NCBI RefSeq assembly: GCF_028389875.1 | Contig: NC_084669.1 | Coordinates: forward strand, 33,890,731 to 33,954,730 | Length of the DNA: 64,000 nt | Reading direction: 5' to 3' | From: Rhea pennata | Lineage: Eukaryota > Chordata > Aves > Rheiformes > Rheidae | Shown here: positions 36,998-47,800 of the stretch, piece after piece | Layout: each line of letters starts with the position of its first letter | How positions within the stretch are numbered: position 1 is the first letter of the stretch | The notes under the pieces: generated by a model | Databases searched by the model: none | Told to the model about the DNA's origin: nothing | The model's input: the letters and a program-made list of their open reading frames with translations, nothing else | Position numbers and translations under genes: made by a program

Positions 36998-37806
36998 CGG
37001 CTGCAAAAGAATGAATGTAAAATACAGTCAACATTGTGCATGCACGTATTAATTCTTTTCCAGGGAAAAATAGGTGGAAATTATTTCAGGCAATTTCCAT
37101 TTATTCTTATTGCACTTTGAAGTGTTTGATACTTCTACAGCTGGCTTACCTGTTTTTCCTGGAATTCCCCTGCAGCTTAGCATTAGTTAATGTGCAGCAT
37201 TCTCTATCGAACACAGTCATCAACTGGAATGCCGTGCCTTGGTATGTTACTGCATGTGCTTCTAACTCTCCTTAACGAAGAACATCAGCTTTTTGTCAGA
37301 AGTCCACATATAAAATAGCATGGTGGTTGCAAACAGCTGTACTGGAAAAACAAACTGTGACAAAGACCATTTTTATCTAATCTGTTCTATCCTCCCCTTA
37401 GGTTTTTCTGCTCATTTTCTTTTTAACTTTTCTCCATCTATGAAACCTCGTCAAGATGTGTAATGGGATATGACTTTAATGCATCTTTCCATAGAGGACA
37501 GCATATAGTCTCTTAACACTGCAGTGTTGTTAACAATTGTAGTGAAACTTCTTTTTAATAAAGGTGGGAGCATCAAAGTATTGAAGTCATAATGCCAGGA
37601 AAAATAGCAAAGAAAACGTAAGATGCATTAAAGAAAAGCCTCTTTGTGTAACTTTTTGCTTACTTAGTAATTGAAACTTACTTCATGTGTTCTGGATATC
37701 TGTAAGGCAGAGGTTTAAATCTGTATTGCTGCTCCTTCTCTCCGCAGTTTGGTTATTGTGTTTTCACAACAGCAAAATTACTGTTACTGCTGAATTACAG
37801 AATAAA

Positions 37807-38219
37807 CACAAAATATCTTACCACTGACCAGTCATTATTCTCCTTCACAAGTGTGAAGGAATCTTGAACCAAGTAAGATAAAGAGAGTGAGTTTCTTTTG
37901 CAGGCAGCAGTCCAGATGGTGCGGGTGGCCTTTGGGAAGCGATACTTCAAATCAAGCCCGTAGCCTCAATCTTCCACAGTAGCCCTGTAGACGAGATTCA
38001 GGCGCAGGCCGTACTGTAACTTATGCAGCTGGTTGTAACTGTAAAGCAAAGGCATGGGCATAAGACAGCCGATACTGTTGCACAATGTAAGGTTTTCTTC
38101 TGGCTCTGTGCTAGGCCTTGGCAGTTCCCTTCATTTAACTCATTTGCAGTTCCGTGGCGTTTATCTCGTTTTGCTTTAGACTGAAGGTTTAACCTAGTAA
38201 CACACTTGCAGACAGTGGC
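37807..38219. other. Short spacer after the presumed ADO 3' end
   Basis: AT-balanced DNA with no open frames or repeats of note. It separates the last ADO poly(A) signal candidate from the GC-rich intergenic block. Confidence 0.5.
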
Positions 38220-39479
38220 TTGAAAAGTGCGTGAGGAGCCTAGGAGCGTGTGTGTCGGTAGCCGAGATCCGGGTTATTGCTCACGATGCTCCGGCCGCGT
38301 GCGATGCCACGGCGGTGCCCTGCTGCAGGCCGCTGCGGCTGGGCCTCAGGGAGCCCCGCGGCTGGGAGCGCCGGGTCGCCAGCCACCTTCCTCCTCGCAC
38401 GGCGGCCTGCTGACGCTGACCGAGGAAGCAGTGTTTCCAGCGAGGTTGCGCTCCGCGTGCATGTGCCGTTGGAGCTCCCATGTGACATCCATCCGGAAAC
38501 TCTCATCTGTCTTCTCGGGACACCAGGAGCGCATGGGATGGGACGGCGAGGCTGCAGCCCGCTGAGTGCTACAGCGGTGGGTGCGAAGGTGCACGGCAGG
38601 GTGGCGAGCGTGGGGCTCTGCAGCTGGCCTCGCTTGCGGTGTCTCTGGCCTGTGCAGGCTGGTCCGTGCCCAGCTTTGGAAAACAGCTTCACATCCAATT
38701 TAAAACGAGGCACACGGGTGCAATTTCTGCTGACCGCCTTTCCCGAGCAGAGAGCAGCTGCTCCAAAAGCCAGTGCCAATTCCAGGAGAAAGAAAAGGGA
38801 GTTCCAAACAGAAAGGGAAGTAACTGGCGGGCCTTGGCGCCGCGGGACCCGGCACAGCGGCAAGCAGAGCCTGGAAGCGGCTGGGCGAGGGCCGTGCCGT
38901 CTGTGCGGCTGCACCGTCCTCCCGGCAGGAGCAGGGCTGCGGTACCAGCACGGCAGCGCGTCCCGCACCGCTCACCTGTGTGCTGTGGGCTGCAGCGGGC
39001 CGGCCAGGCCCCATGCTGGGCCCCGGGGCGCCCCGCAGCCGGCCCGCGCCCAGCCAAGGGCTCCTGCCCGGGCTGAGCCTCTGGCCGGGCATCCTTAGCT
39101 TCGCGGCCTGGCCTGCTGCGCTTAGCGCCTTGAAACAAGGCAGAAACCAGAGCGATTTTCCGGCCAGGTCGCTCCGCCGGAGCGGCCGCGGGAGGCTGCC
39201 GCGGTCTGACTGCAACCGCGGAACAAGACTGCGAGTGAGTCAGAAAAACCCACCCAGCTCCCCGGTTAATATTAGCTCGGCGCTGGGCTCCCAGGGAAAT
39301 CCCCGGCGCCCGAGAGCGACTGCTCGCCCGCCGGCGCCCGGCGGCTCTGGATTTCCGCTAAAAGGCAGCGCAAGGGGCCGGCTGTCGGCGCCGGGTGCCG
39401 CCGCGCGGGGCCCGGCCCGGCCCGGCTCGGGCGCAGGCGGGGCCGCCCCCGCCCCCGGCCGGGCCGAGAGCCGCGCGGA
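38220..39479. other. GC/CpG-rich intergenic block between the ADO and EGR2 3' ends
   Basis: About 1.26 kb of CpG-rich DNA sits between the presumed ADO 3' end and the EGR2 3' UTR, with AT-rich DNA on both sides. It holds many overlapping open frames on both strands (the longest from 38277 to 39098, 273 codons on +), none recognisable. It also has an AP-1 site TGAGTCA (39236-39242) and Sp1-like GC boxes near its right end. An unannotated promoter, an enhancer, a terminal exon or a recombination-driven GC patch would all fit. I cannot choose among these from sequence. Confidence 0.45.
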
Positions 39480-39489
39480 AATAAAGGTG

Positions 39490-40103
39490 TCAATGTAGCA
39501 TAATTAAGAGATTTATTTGTCTTCTTTTATAAACGTTGTAAGCACCGAACCTGTCGTCGAAAAGTTTATTTACAGAGTGGCCTGAAAGAAACCCTCTCTC
39601 CTTGGAGCTCCCGTTAGTGGTCGTGCGTTATTCGTGTTATCTGCTGCGCTCCGCATCCCAGCGGACAGCAGCCGTCGGTTCCAGCGAGATTATTTACATC
39701 CCGTCCGAAATCCTACTACAAAGGTAACACTTTTAAGTCACCAAAAAGAAAAAAATAAAACCCAAACCAGTGCGTACAAAAATATAGTCTCTAAAAAAAA
39801 AATCCCAATATTAATAGGCAGAAATGTACAGCCATACTAAAACCAGGGAGGGAAAACTTTCCGGTCCGGGTGTCGCCGCCGCGCTGCCGTCGGAGCGGCC
39901 GGGCCGGGCCCCCCCACATGCAGACAGGGGCCGGGCTCTGCCCCGCACCAGGCGCCACGGACACCTCGGCACGACGGCTCTGCATGCATCCGTCCTCCCG
40001 CCGCAGACCCTATGTACACCCGCCGGCCCGCCGCGGCCCCGCGGTGCTCCGCGCCCCGCTGCGCGGCAGCGCCTCAGCGCTCGGCCCCGCGCGCCCCGCG
40101 CCG
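39490..40103 (-). other. EGR2: EGR2 3' UTR with poly(A) signals
   Basis: Downstream of the EGR2 stop (40104-40106) the - strand is first GC-rich and then, below 39860, AT-rich. AATAAA hexamers read on the - strand lie at 39565-39570 and 39512-39517, giving a 3' UTR of about 540-610 nt. Two TGTAAATA words, the Pumilio recognition element, lie at 39567-39574 and 39691-39698; the first overlaps the upstream AATAAA. Such elements fit the short-lived mRNA of an immediate-early gene. The exact cleavage site is inferred. Confidence 0.7.
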
Positions 40104-41714
<1,611 letters not shown>

Positions 41715-41803
41715 TTGGTCAACGGGCAACCTTGAGAACAACTCTCCCTGCTTGTAGTGTGCACACTGTGTGGGGACGGGGCGCTTTCCTTCCTTCCACT
41801 ATT

Positions 41804-41840
<37 letters not shown>

Positions 41841-41960
41841 GTGATGTAAAGGCGGCCGGCCGTGCCTCTGCCCTTGGTGTTGCCCTGTAAAAGCCCCGGA
41901 GTTGCTGTAGTGTTGTTGTAACAGTGTCCCTTGAAGAGCTGTTAATCAATTGCAGCTCTC
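41715..41960 (-). other. EGR2: EGR2 5' UTR (TSS inferred)
   Basis: This is the segment between the EGR2 start codon and a TSS inferred about 25-30 bp downstream of the TATA-like word at 41986-41992. It contains a 28-base A tract on the + strand (41808-41835), which would appear as a U-run in the mRNA. An additional short 5' UTR intron cannot be excluded from sequence alone. Confidence 0.5.
41808..41835 (+). repeat. Poly-A tract (28 nt), antisense within the EGR2 5' UTR
   Basis: This homopolymer reads as poly-T on the EGR2 strand, roughly 95-120 bp upstream of the start codon. Confidence 0.9.
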
Positions 41961-42300
41961 GCTGGAGGAAAAGTGTTGCAGTAAGTATTTATGGAGGCAC
42001 CGTGAATGCCCGGGACGTCACTGCCCATATAAGGACTGAGGAACGGGCCCGGCGGTCACGTGGGCGCCCGCATGCGGGACCCGCCGCGCCCGGCCCGGCC
42101 CCGCGCCCCGCGCCCCGCGCCCGGCGGGGGCGGCCGGGGCCGGGGCCGGGGCCGGGGCGGCGCCGCCGCAGAGCCCCGCGCCGCCCGCGGGCCGCCGCCG
42201 CCGCCGCGGGGGTATTCCGGTGGCGGGGCCGTTGCCCTAAAAAGGCGAGATCCGGCCCCGCCTCGCTGCCCTTGTAGGGCTCGTTCCGGAAAGTCAGACC
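41961..42300 (-). promoter_or_regulatory. EGR2: EGR2 proximal promoter with TATA, CRE, CArG/SRE, Ets and E-box elements
   Basis: Reading upstream from the gene on the - strand: a TATA-like ATAAATA (41986-41992); a CRE-like TGACGTC (42014-42020); an exact CArG box CCTTATATGG (42025-42034); an E-box CACGTG (42057-42062) fused to an ACGTGGGCG near-EGR site (42058-42066); an Ets core TTCCGG (42215-42220) 15 bases from a second exact CArG box (42236-42245); and a palindromic Ets site TTCCGGAA (42284-42291). SRF/Ets plus CREB sites with a TATA box are the established make-up of serum- and activity-induced early genes, including the EGR family. Confidence 0.8.
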
Positions 42301-43330
42301 TCGGAAAGAGGAGGCGGCCGCCGCGACGGGCCACTCAAACCCCGACTCACTTTCTTAGCAGCCTTAACCGCAAGCGGCGGCGAATCAGAAAATAGCTACA
42401 TTCACGGAATCCGACTTCTCCTTTTTTTTCTTTTCTTTTTCTCTTTTTTTTTTCTGAATTACTGGTGGAAAAAGATGCAGATAAGAGTGAATGTGTCGCT
42501 GCTTTTTTGGAAAGTGTCTGATCTATATATACAGCCGCGAAAACGGAACCACCTTCTGCTTGTTGTTATTGTAGCGGCGCCGCGGGGCCGGGCCGGGCCG
42601 TGGGCGGAGGAGGCGGCCGGGCGTCGCCGCCCCGCCCGGGCCCCGCGGCGCTGCTCGCCCGCCGCCCCCGCGGGAGGCGGCCGCCGCCTCGCCCAAGACA
42701 CGGCCGCGAGGGGGGTATTCCCGGCGGCGGGGCCGGGGGGGCCCGCGGCGGCGCCAGCGCCGCGCCGTGGAAACGGCCCCAGCTGCAGGCCCGGCCGCGC
42801 CGGGGCCACCTGCCTCCCGCGCCCGGCGCCGCGGGCCACCGCTTCCCGGCGGGGCTGGGACCGGCCCGGCAAGGAGCCCTGCGGCGGTGGGCGTGGGTGG
42901 CCCGCACAGCGGCTTCCGGAGGGCAGCAAAGCCGCTGCCCCGTCCCTCAGCTGCCCCCCGCCAGCGCGGCGGGGGGCGGCGGAGCCGAGCGGAGCCAGCG
43001 CGGCCGAAGCGCCCGCAGCCGCCTCCCTGCCCGCTCCCCGCTCGCCCCCGCGCTCCTGCCCTCTCCCGCCGGCTGCCCGGGCCGCCCGCCGCCTCCTGGT
43101 CCTCCGCCTCTCTTTCCAAGCACTGAACACGTACTCTTCCCCCGCCGCTGTCCTCATCACCGCACCTACCTCCCCTCCGCTCCCTTCCCCACTTAGCACC
43201 CCGCTGCTGGAGGCCGCTCTCGCCTCCCGCAGCAGCTCGCAGGCTGCCCCGCAGGCTCGCACCCCGCTCCCTCCCCTCACCATCCCCGGCTCCCTCCTGG
43301 AACAGCCTCCAGGGCCTTCACAGCCTTGTC
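42300..43330. promoter_or_regulatory. EGR2: Distal EGR2 CpG island with an embedded low-GC module
   Basis: High GC and dense CpG continue upstream of the EGR2 promoter to about 43.3 kb. They are interrupted at about 42419-42565 by a pyrimidine tract and an AT-rich stretch with TATATATA (42524-42531) and a one-mismatch CArG (42511-42520). Two kappaB-type sites GGGGTATTCC lie at 42209-42218 (in the proximal promoter) and 42712-42721. Near-consensus EGR sites lie at 42598-42606 and 42891-42899. Long open frames on both strands are attributed to composition. A divergent non-coding transcript is possible but not shown. Confidence 0.6.
42419..42457 (+). repeat. Pyrimidine (T/C) tract
   Basis: A CTTTT-type low-complexity tract lies at the edge of the low-GC module inside the EGR2 CpG island. 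Confidence 0.85.
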
Positions 43331-43797
43331 CTCCCTGCCCGGCCTCCTGCTTCCACTGCCCTGTCCCGCTTCCTAAAGCCATGGCCTTCAGCCCATCCCC
43401 AGCACCTTTTCCATTCCTCCTCCTTCCTTTCCTTATTGCACACTACCTCCTTCTGTATGATCTCTTCCATAATAAGGGGATCAAACCAAAGAGTGCTTAA
43501 ATTCCAGTTTTTTTTCAAAGTACTAAAAATAACCTCCCTTGTGCCTCCCCTCCCAGGAGAAGCCAATCTTTCATACACTTTCATACACTGTTCCCAAGCT
43601 CGGAGCTTGCAGCCCCTACATCTTCTTACTGATGAGGGTGTCAGATGTAATTATTTTTGAAAGCTGTATCCCATGCTATGCTCTTGTCACTAATCTCATT
43701 ACTTCAGAATATTTCATCTCATGACTGTTTGTTTCTGCTTTTAGGAAGGCAGTTCTCACATATGAGCATGCAAGGGCCATTTTGGGTGGTTTGTAGG

Positions 43798-43842
43798 AAA
43801 AAAAAAGCAAAAAAAAAAAAAAAAAAAACAAAAAAAAAAAAA
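43798..43842 (+). repeat. A-rich tract (about 45 nt)
   Basis: Several A runs are broken by single G or C bases. They lie 0.5 kb beyond the EGR2 CpG island. Confidence 0.9.
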
Positions 43843-44280
43843 CGGCATTGACAACCAAGCAGAAGCAAGACATGGTGAGATATTAGAGGTGCTACAGAAG
43901 CACACTCCTATTCCAAAGCAACGAGCCAGAGAATATACAGGAAGGCTATCAGATCTTTTCTTTTTTAACTGCAGTTACATGTATTTACAGGTTTTAGTAC
44001 GCTGTAGCAGGTGTCTCTACCAAGTGTGCACTTACCTCTGCCTGCAGTCCCAAATGCTGTCGGGGTGTCTGTCTCCCAGGCCCATCTTCATCTGCTTAAC
44101 ACTCTACATCTCAGCTGAGAAAGGCTCTCTCAATTGCTCAGTTTTTGTTTCGCTACCTTTGGTGATGATTCAGTTTCGCTAGTTCTCCAGTCATCACAGA
44201 ACCTCAGCTAGACAAGAATAGGATTTAAAAAGTAAAAGTTTTAGTCGAAAGTTTTTTGTCATACTTTCTAAGCAGGGAAT

Positions 44281-44340
44281 CTAGGCATAAAGTACTTTCC
44301 TTTATGGATGCTAGGCACAAAGTACTTTCCTTTATGGATG
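44281..44340 (+). repeat. 30 bp tandem duplication
   Basis: Positions 44281-44310 and 44311-44340 are direct copies differing at one base (T at 44288, C at 44318). Each copy holds AAAGTACTTTCCTTTATGG, with a palindromic AAGTACTT and a CArG-like CCTTTATGG one base short of consensus. Confidence 0.97.
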
Positions 44341-44587
44341 ATCTGGTAAGGGTATACAATGCTTAGTAAATATATATTACTACATATATATACTATATAT
44401 AATAATATGGGCTTTTATATATACTAAGATTTTGTTACCAGCACTTTCTAGTACTTACTGTACAGCCAGTAGTTTGGCATATGAGACTTAGTTCAAAGAA
44501 AGCTCATGTTTAATTTTAGCAGAATTTGAGATACTTTGTTTGAAAAAACTCATCTCCATTTAAAAGTTAAATTGTGACAGTTATTAC

Positions 44588-44608
44588 AGAGAGAGAGAGA
44601 GAGAGAGA
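44588..44608 (+). repeat. (AG)n microsatellite
   Basis: About ten AG units; a simple dinucleotide repeat. Confidence 0.95.
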
Positions 44609-47253
44609 TTGATTTTAAGGAAATTTGACTGAGAAGTAGGAGCAATTGCTTTGTACCTTTTCTATTACAGGTGAACTATAATTGGTCTGATCACTACAAT
44701 CAAAGAACCAAATATTGCAATCTGTTGCATGATGAGGCAAATTAGTTTACATGAATTTCAGAAACAGGAACTCCGAGCGCGGTATCTCCCTTACTACAAA
44801 ATGTCATGGATACATCAGGCACAGAATAGAGATACTTTACAATACATTCCTATATTATTTGAAGAAAAACATATGACCACTGATAACGCTAAATCATAAT
44901 GTATACAGGAGAAAGAAAAACTAAGGTTTTAAATCCAGTCTTACCCTATTTCTTAATTCTACCATTGAACAAACTTGGCAAATTTACTATTCTCTATTCC
45001 TAAGAAAGAGTGATGTGAAGAAAATTTAACATACCTTCTGGATAACTTAACCTAAATAATATTATTATTAGTTGACTTTGTTGGGTAACTTCAAATGCCT
45101 TCTTAAGGACGGGGTAAATTGTGTTTGATTTCCAGCCCTTACATGGACGATCAAGTCGCTCATCTTTTCTCAATGGGAGCTTTGTCTGAAGGGCTAGGAT
45201 CTGGTCCAGGGAAAGATGGAAACAGAGTTAACGCTTGGTCTTCAGGAAGATGTTGATGGATGAAATTCAAACGTTGCTGGTCCCCTTTCAGATATTCTTG
45301 CTATAGTGCTTTGCCTGTGTTTTGTGCCTTTGATCCCTGTTTGGCTGGTTACATTAGACACCAAGGGCTGGACTGTCCAACTCACACCGATGTCAGTGAG
45401 TCTTGCACACAAAAAATCCTGCTGATTCCTGTGGTTCCTCTAAACCATGTAGTTCCACATGAGGGACTGATTGTTGGTGCAAATTGCCAAAGCCCCAACT
45501 CACACCAGGGAAGAGCTGCCCTTTGGTGGCCCAGTATGCCTGGAGCAGTCTGGCTTCTCCTCTGGACTCTGCTGCTCCTAAAAGCAAAAATACCTGATTT
45601 GTAATCCCCCTGAAGCCTTCGAGGTATTTTCACCAACTGATTTTAGATCAGCAGTGAATCAGCGATAAAGACGGCAATGAATACTACCGGTGTATCAGGT
45701 GCCACTTCTGGTTTCTCAAAATGTCCCAAAATTTTACCCTTAAATGGGTCCTGCTTTCTCCCATTACTTGTGTGACAAATCTAACTGGATGTAGCACTGA
45801 CTGAGTAGGGTGCAGAGCTGAAGGGCTGAACTGCTCTTTTACTCCCAATTTATTTGAATCCACTCCCCTTGCATTTATTTCATTTGCTCTTTTGGAAAGG
45901 TGTTAACTGATGTTATACTGGGTGTATTTTCCTGCAGTCATTCACTACCACAGGTCACTGAGACAGAAGCTGTAGAAATAAAATTGTTCTTGCCTCTATA
46001 CCTATGTTTGAGAGTGGCTGAAGAAGAAAAGGCAGCTTATCATCTGCAGCAACTGGCAGCACCATTTACCCAGCTTAACATCACATATTTGAGTCATCCC
46101 TCCAGGGGGTTACTAAGCTTTTGTAGCAAACTAAACCGACCTCGTGCACTAACAGCGGAGACGCTAGTAGGCCTGCTTGGGAAATGCACTCTGCCTCTTC
46201 CCACTATGTGCCCTGCTGCTTTCAGAGACGTCAGAGCGGCCTCCACTCATCAGGTGCCCTCAGGGGCAGGGGCACCCAGCCGGGAGGAGGTTCTTGTTTC
46301 TGGATAGGAGGTGAGTGACCCTGTCTTCAGATGACAGCAAAGGAAGTCTGTCAGAAGCCCGGGCTAGTTTTTATTTTTTTTAAAAAACTTTTTTTTTTTT
46401 TAACCTAAAAGAGGAGTTCTTTCTGAGGCTGGATTTCAGAATTTCATAATCTTACCCTTTTTCACTGAGGGTAGACATGTCCTTACAGGAAGAAATACTT
46501 GTTTACTAATACCTTTTGTTTTACCAGGGGTGCCTGTTGGATTCCCTGGCTGCAGTTAAAAGTCACTTCCCTTAAAAAGCTAACTTGCCTTTCCCCTTCC
46601 GGGTTCTGATACAGGCTTTCAACTCTTAATGGCTATCACTGAAACCCAGTTCCCATCCAGACAAACCTGATGTAAACATGAACGTGAAGAAAAAAAGCTG
46701 CCTGAGTTCACATGCTAAGGGAAGTGATATGGTTAAAGAGTGAAGGAGGAGGTATCCCAGTCTGCCTGAAGTTATTGTACCTTAAAACCACACACTGTGG
46801 TTTTCATCCAAGGCTGTGTGTTGTCTTAGGATGAATGCCTGTAAATCTGAAATAAATAAATGGCTTTATTGTGAGGATTTGGCTCAGAAAAGCCTTAGCT
46901 GCATCCTAACAGGTTATTTAAACGTCAGTAACCATTTCTAACTCAGGCTATAGAAATTAAACAAACTTGTGTGGAACCAGCAAATTGTTAATTTAAATTT
47001 GTGTAGTTGTAAGCAAATACATGTAACAGGCAAAACTTCCAGTCAAATAAAGCAGTAACAAACTCATTTGCCTTAAATCTATTTCTTACAGACAACTCAT
47101 TATTAAATGCACAGAACATTTCCTGGATATTCCAGTACATGGGTTCTACCATATGTATTAAATTTATACTCTGCTTACCCTTTTCTTTGCTCATGTAAGG
47201 CATGAGGAAAATTATCTTTCCACTAAGTCAGCAGGACAACAGGGAGTGGAGGA

Positions 47254-47272
47254 GTGTGTGTGTGTGTGTGTG
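47254..47272 (+). repeat. (GT)n microsatellite
   Basis: About nine GT units; a simple dinucleotide repeat. Confidence 0.95.
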
Positions 47273-47409
47273 GGCACCACTGCCCTCTCCTGGAAGAAGA
47301 TGTTTTGCCATAGCAGAGTCTCTCACGGTGAGGATGAGAGGACACAGGGTGAGGAGCAGATCTGCGTGGAGTGCTCCTCATGTTTCACCGCATAACGACA
47401 TCCGTAGTG

Positions 47410-47800
47410 CTTTAGACTAGAGACGCATTACGTATAGAGAGATCGACATACAGCTCCGGTGGGTCAACGACCTCAGCCGGGGAGCAGGGCTGCCTGACTG
47501 CAGGCTGCAATTTCCATATCCTCAAGGGCTTCAGGGTGGAAAGCAAGTAAAGCAGAGAGCAGAGAGGAGGCAGGGCACTGGGAGCAAGATGCGGAGGTGG
47601 TGGTGCCTGCCAAAGGGCCCTCCTGCTCCTTCCTGAGGGCGGCCAGGAGAGCAGGGCAGCCACTCTCCGCGCGCTGCTTGCTCCCTCCTCCCGTGAGGTT
47701 TCACACTGCCCAGGAGCCCTGAACCAATGCAGCCTCCTGGCCATCCAGGCCACCCACTCCCAGCCCAGCAGGTACCCTCCAGGGGCTTGCAAACTGCACG
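47410..47800. other. GC-rich patch about 5.5 kb upstream of EGR2
   Basis: The local composition rises well above that of the flanks. Two - strand open frames (47412-47792, 126 codons, and 47531-47926, 131 codons) overlap it. No protein family is recognised. It could be an enhancer or a non-coding exon. Confidence 0.3.

Larger units (their letters stand above)
35365..37806 (+). other. ADO: ADO 3' UTR (end uncertain)
   Basis: Downstream of the ADO stop the DNA is GC-rich to about 35.6 kb and then AT-rich with no coding potential. Sense-strand AATAAA hexamers occur at 35780-35785, 36553-36558, 37557-37562 and 37801-37806. Human ADO is a single exon of roughly 3.7 kb, so the last two signals give a comparable transcript of about 3.1-3.4 kb; this is inference. 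The region also holds a poly-A run (35991-36014), G runs (35751-35761 and 36984-36997) and one Pumilio-type TGTAAATA (35720-35727). Use of several alternative ends is plausible. Confidence 0.55.
43331..47409. other. Upstream flank of EGR2, no gene recognised
   Basis: Beyond the CpG island the DNA becomes AT-rich. The largest open frames (114 codons at 45260-45604 and 135 codons at 45900-46307) have no recognisable features. It contains the 30 bp duplication and an AT dinucleotide-rich stretch near 44370-44425. Confidence 0.5.

Noticed and set aside
38277-39098. 273-codon open frame in the intergenic GC block
   Set aside because: At least three frames per strand are open here. The translation shows no domain, so openness reflects lack of AT-rich stop codons.
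41715-41741. Alternative EGR2 start nine codons upstream (MFSRLPVDQ)
   Set aside because: It is in frame and cannot be excluded by sequence alone, but EGR2 proteins begin MMTAK.
42475-43500. 341-codon open frame on the + strand divergent from EGR2
   Set aside because: Pro/Ala/Arg-rich in the CpG island, with overlapping open frames on both strands. No conserved domain was recognised.
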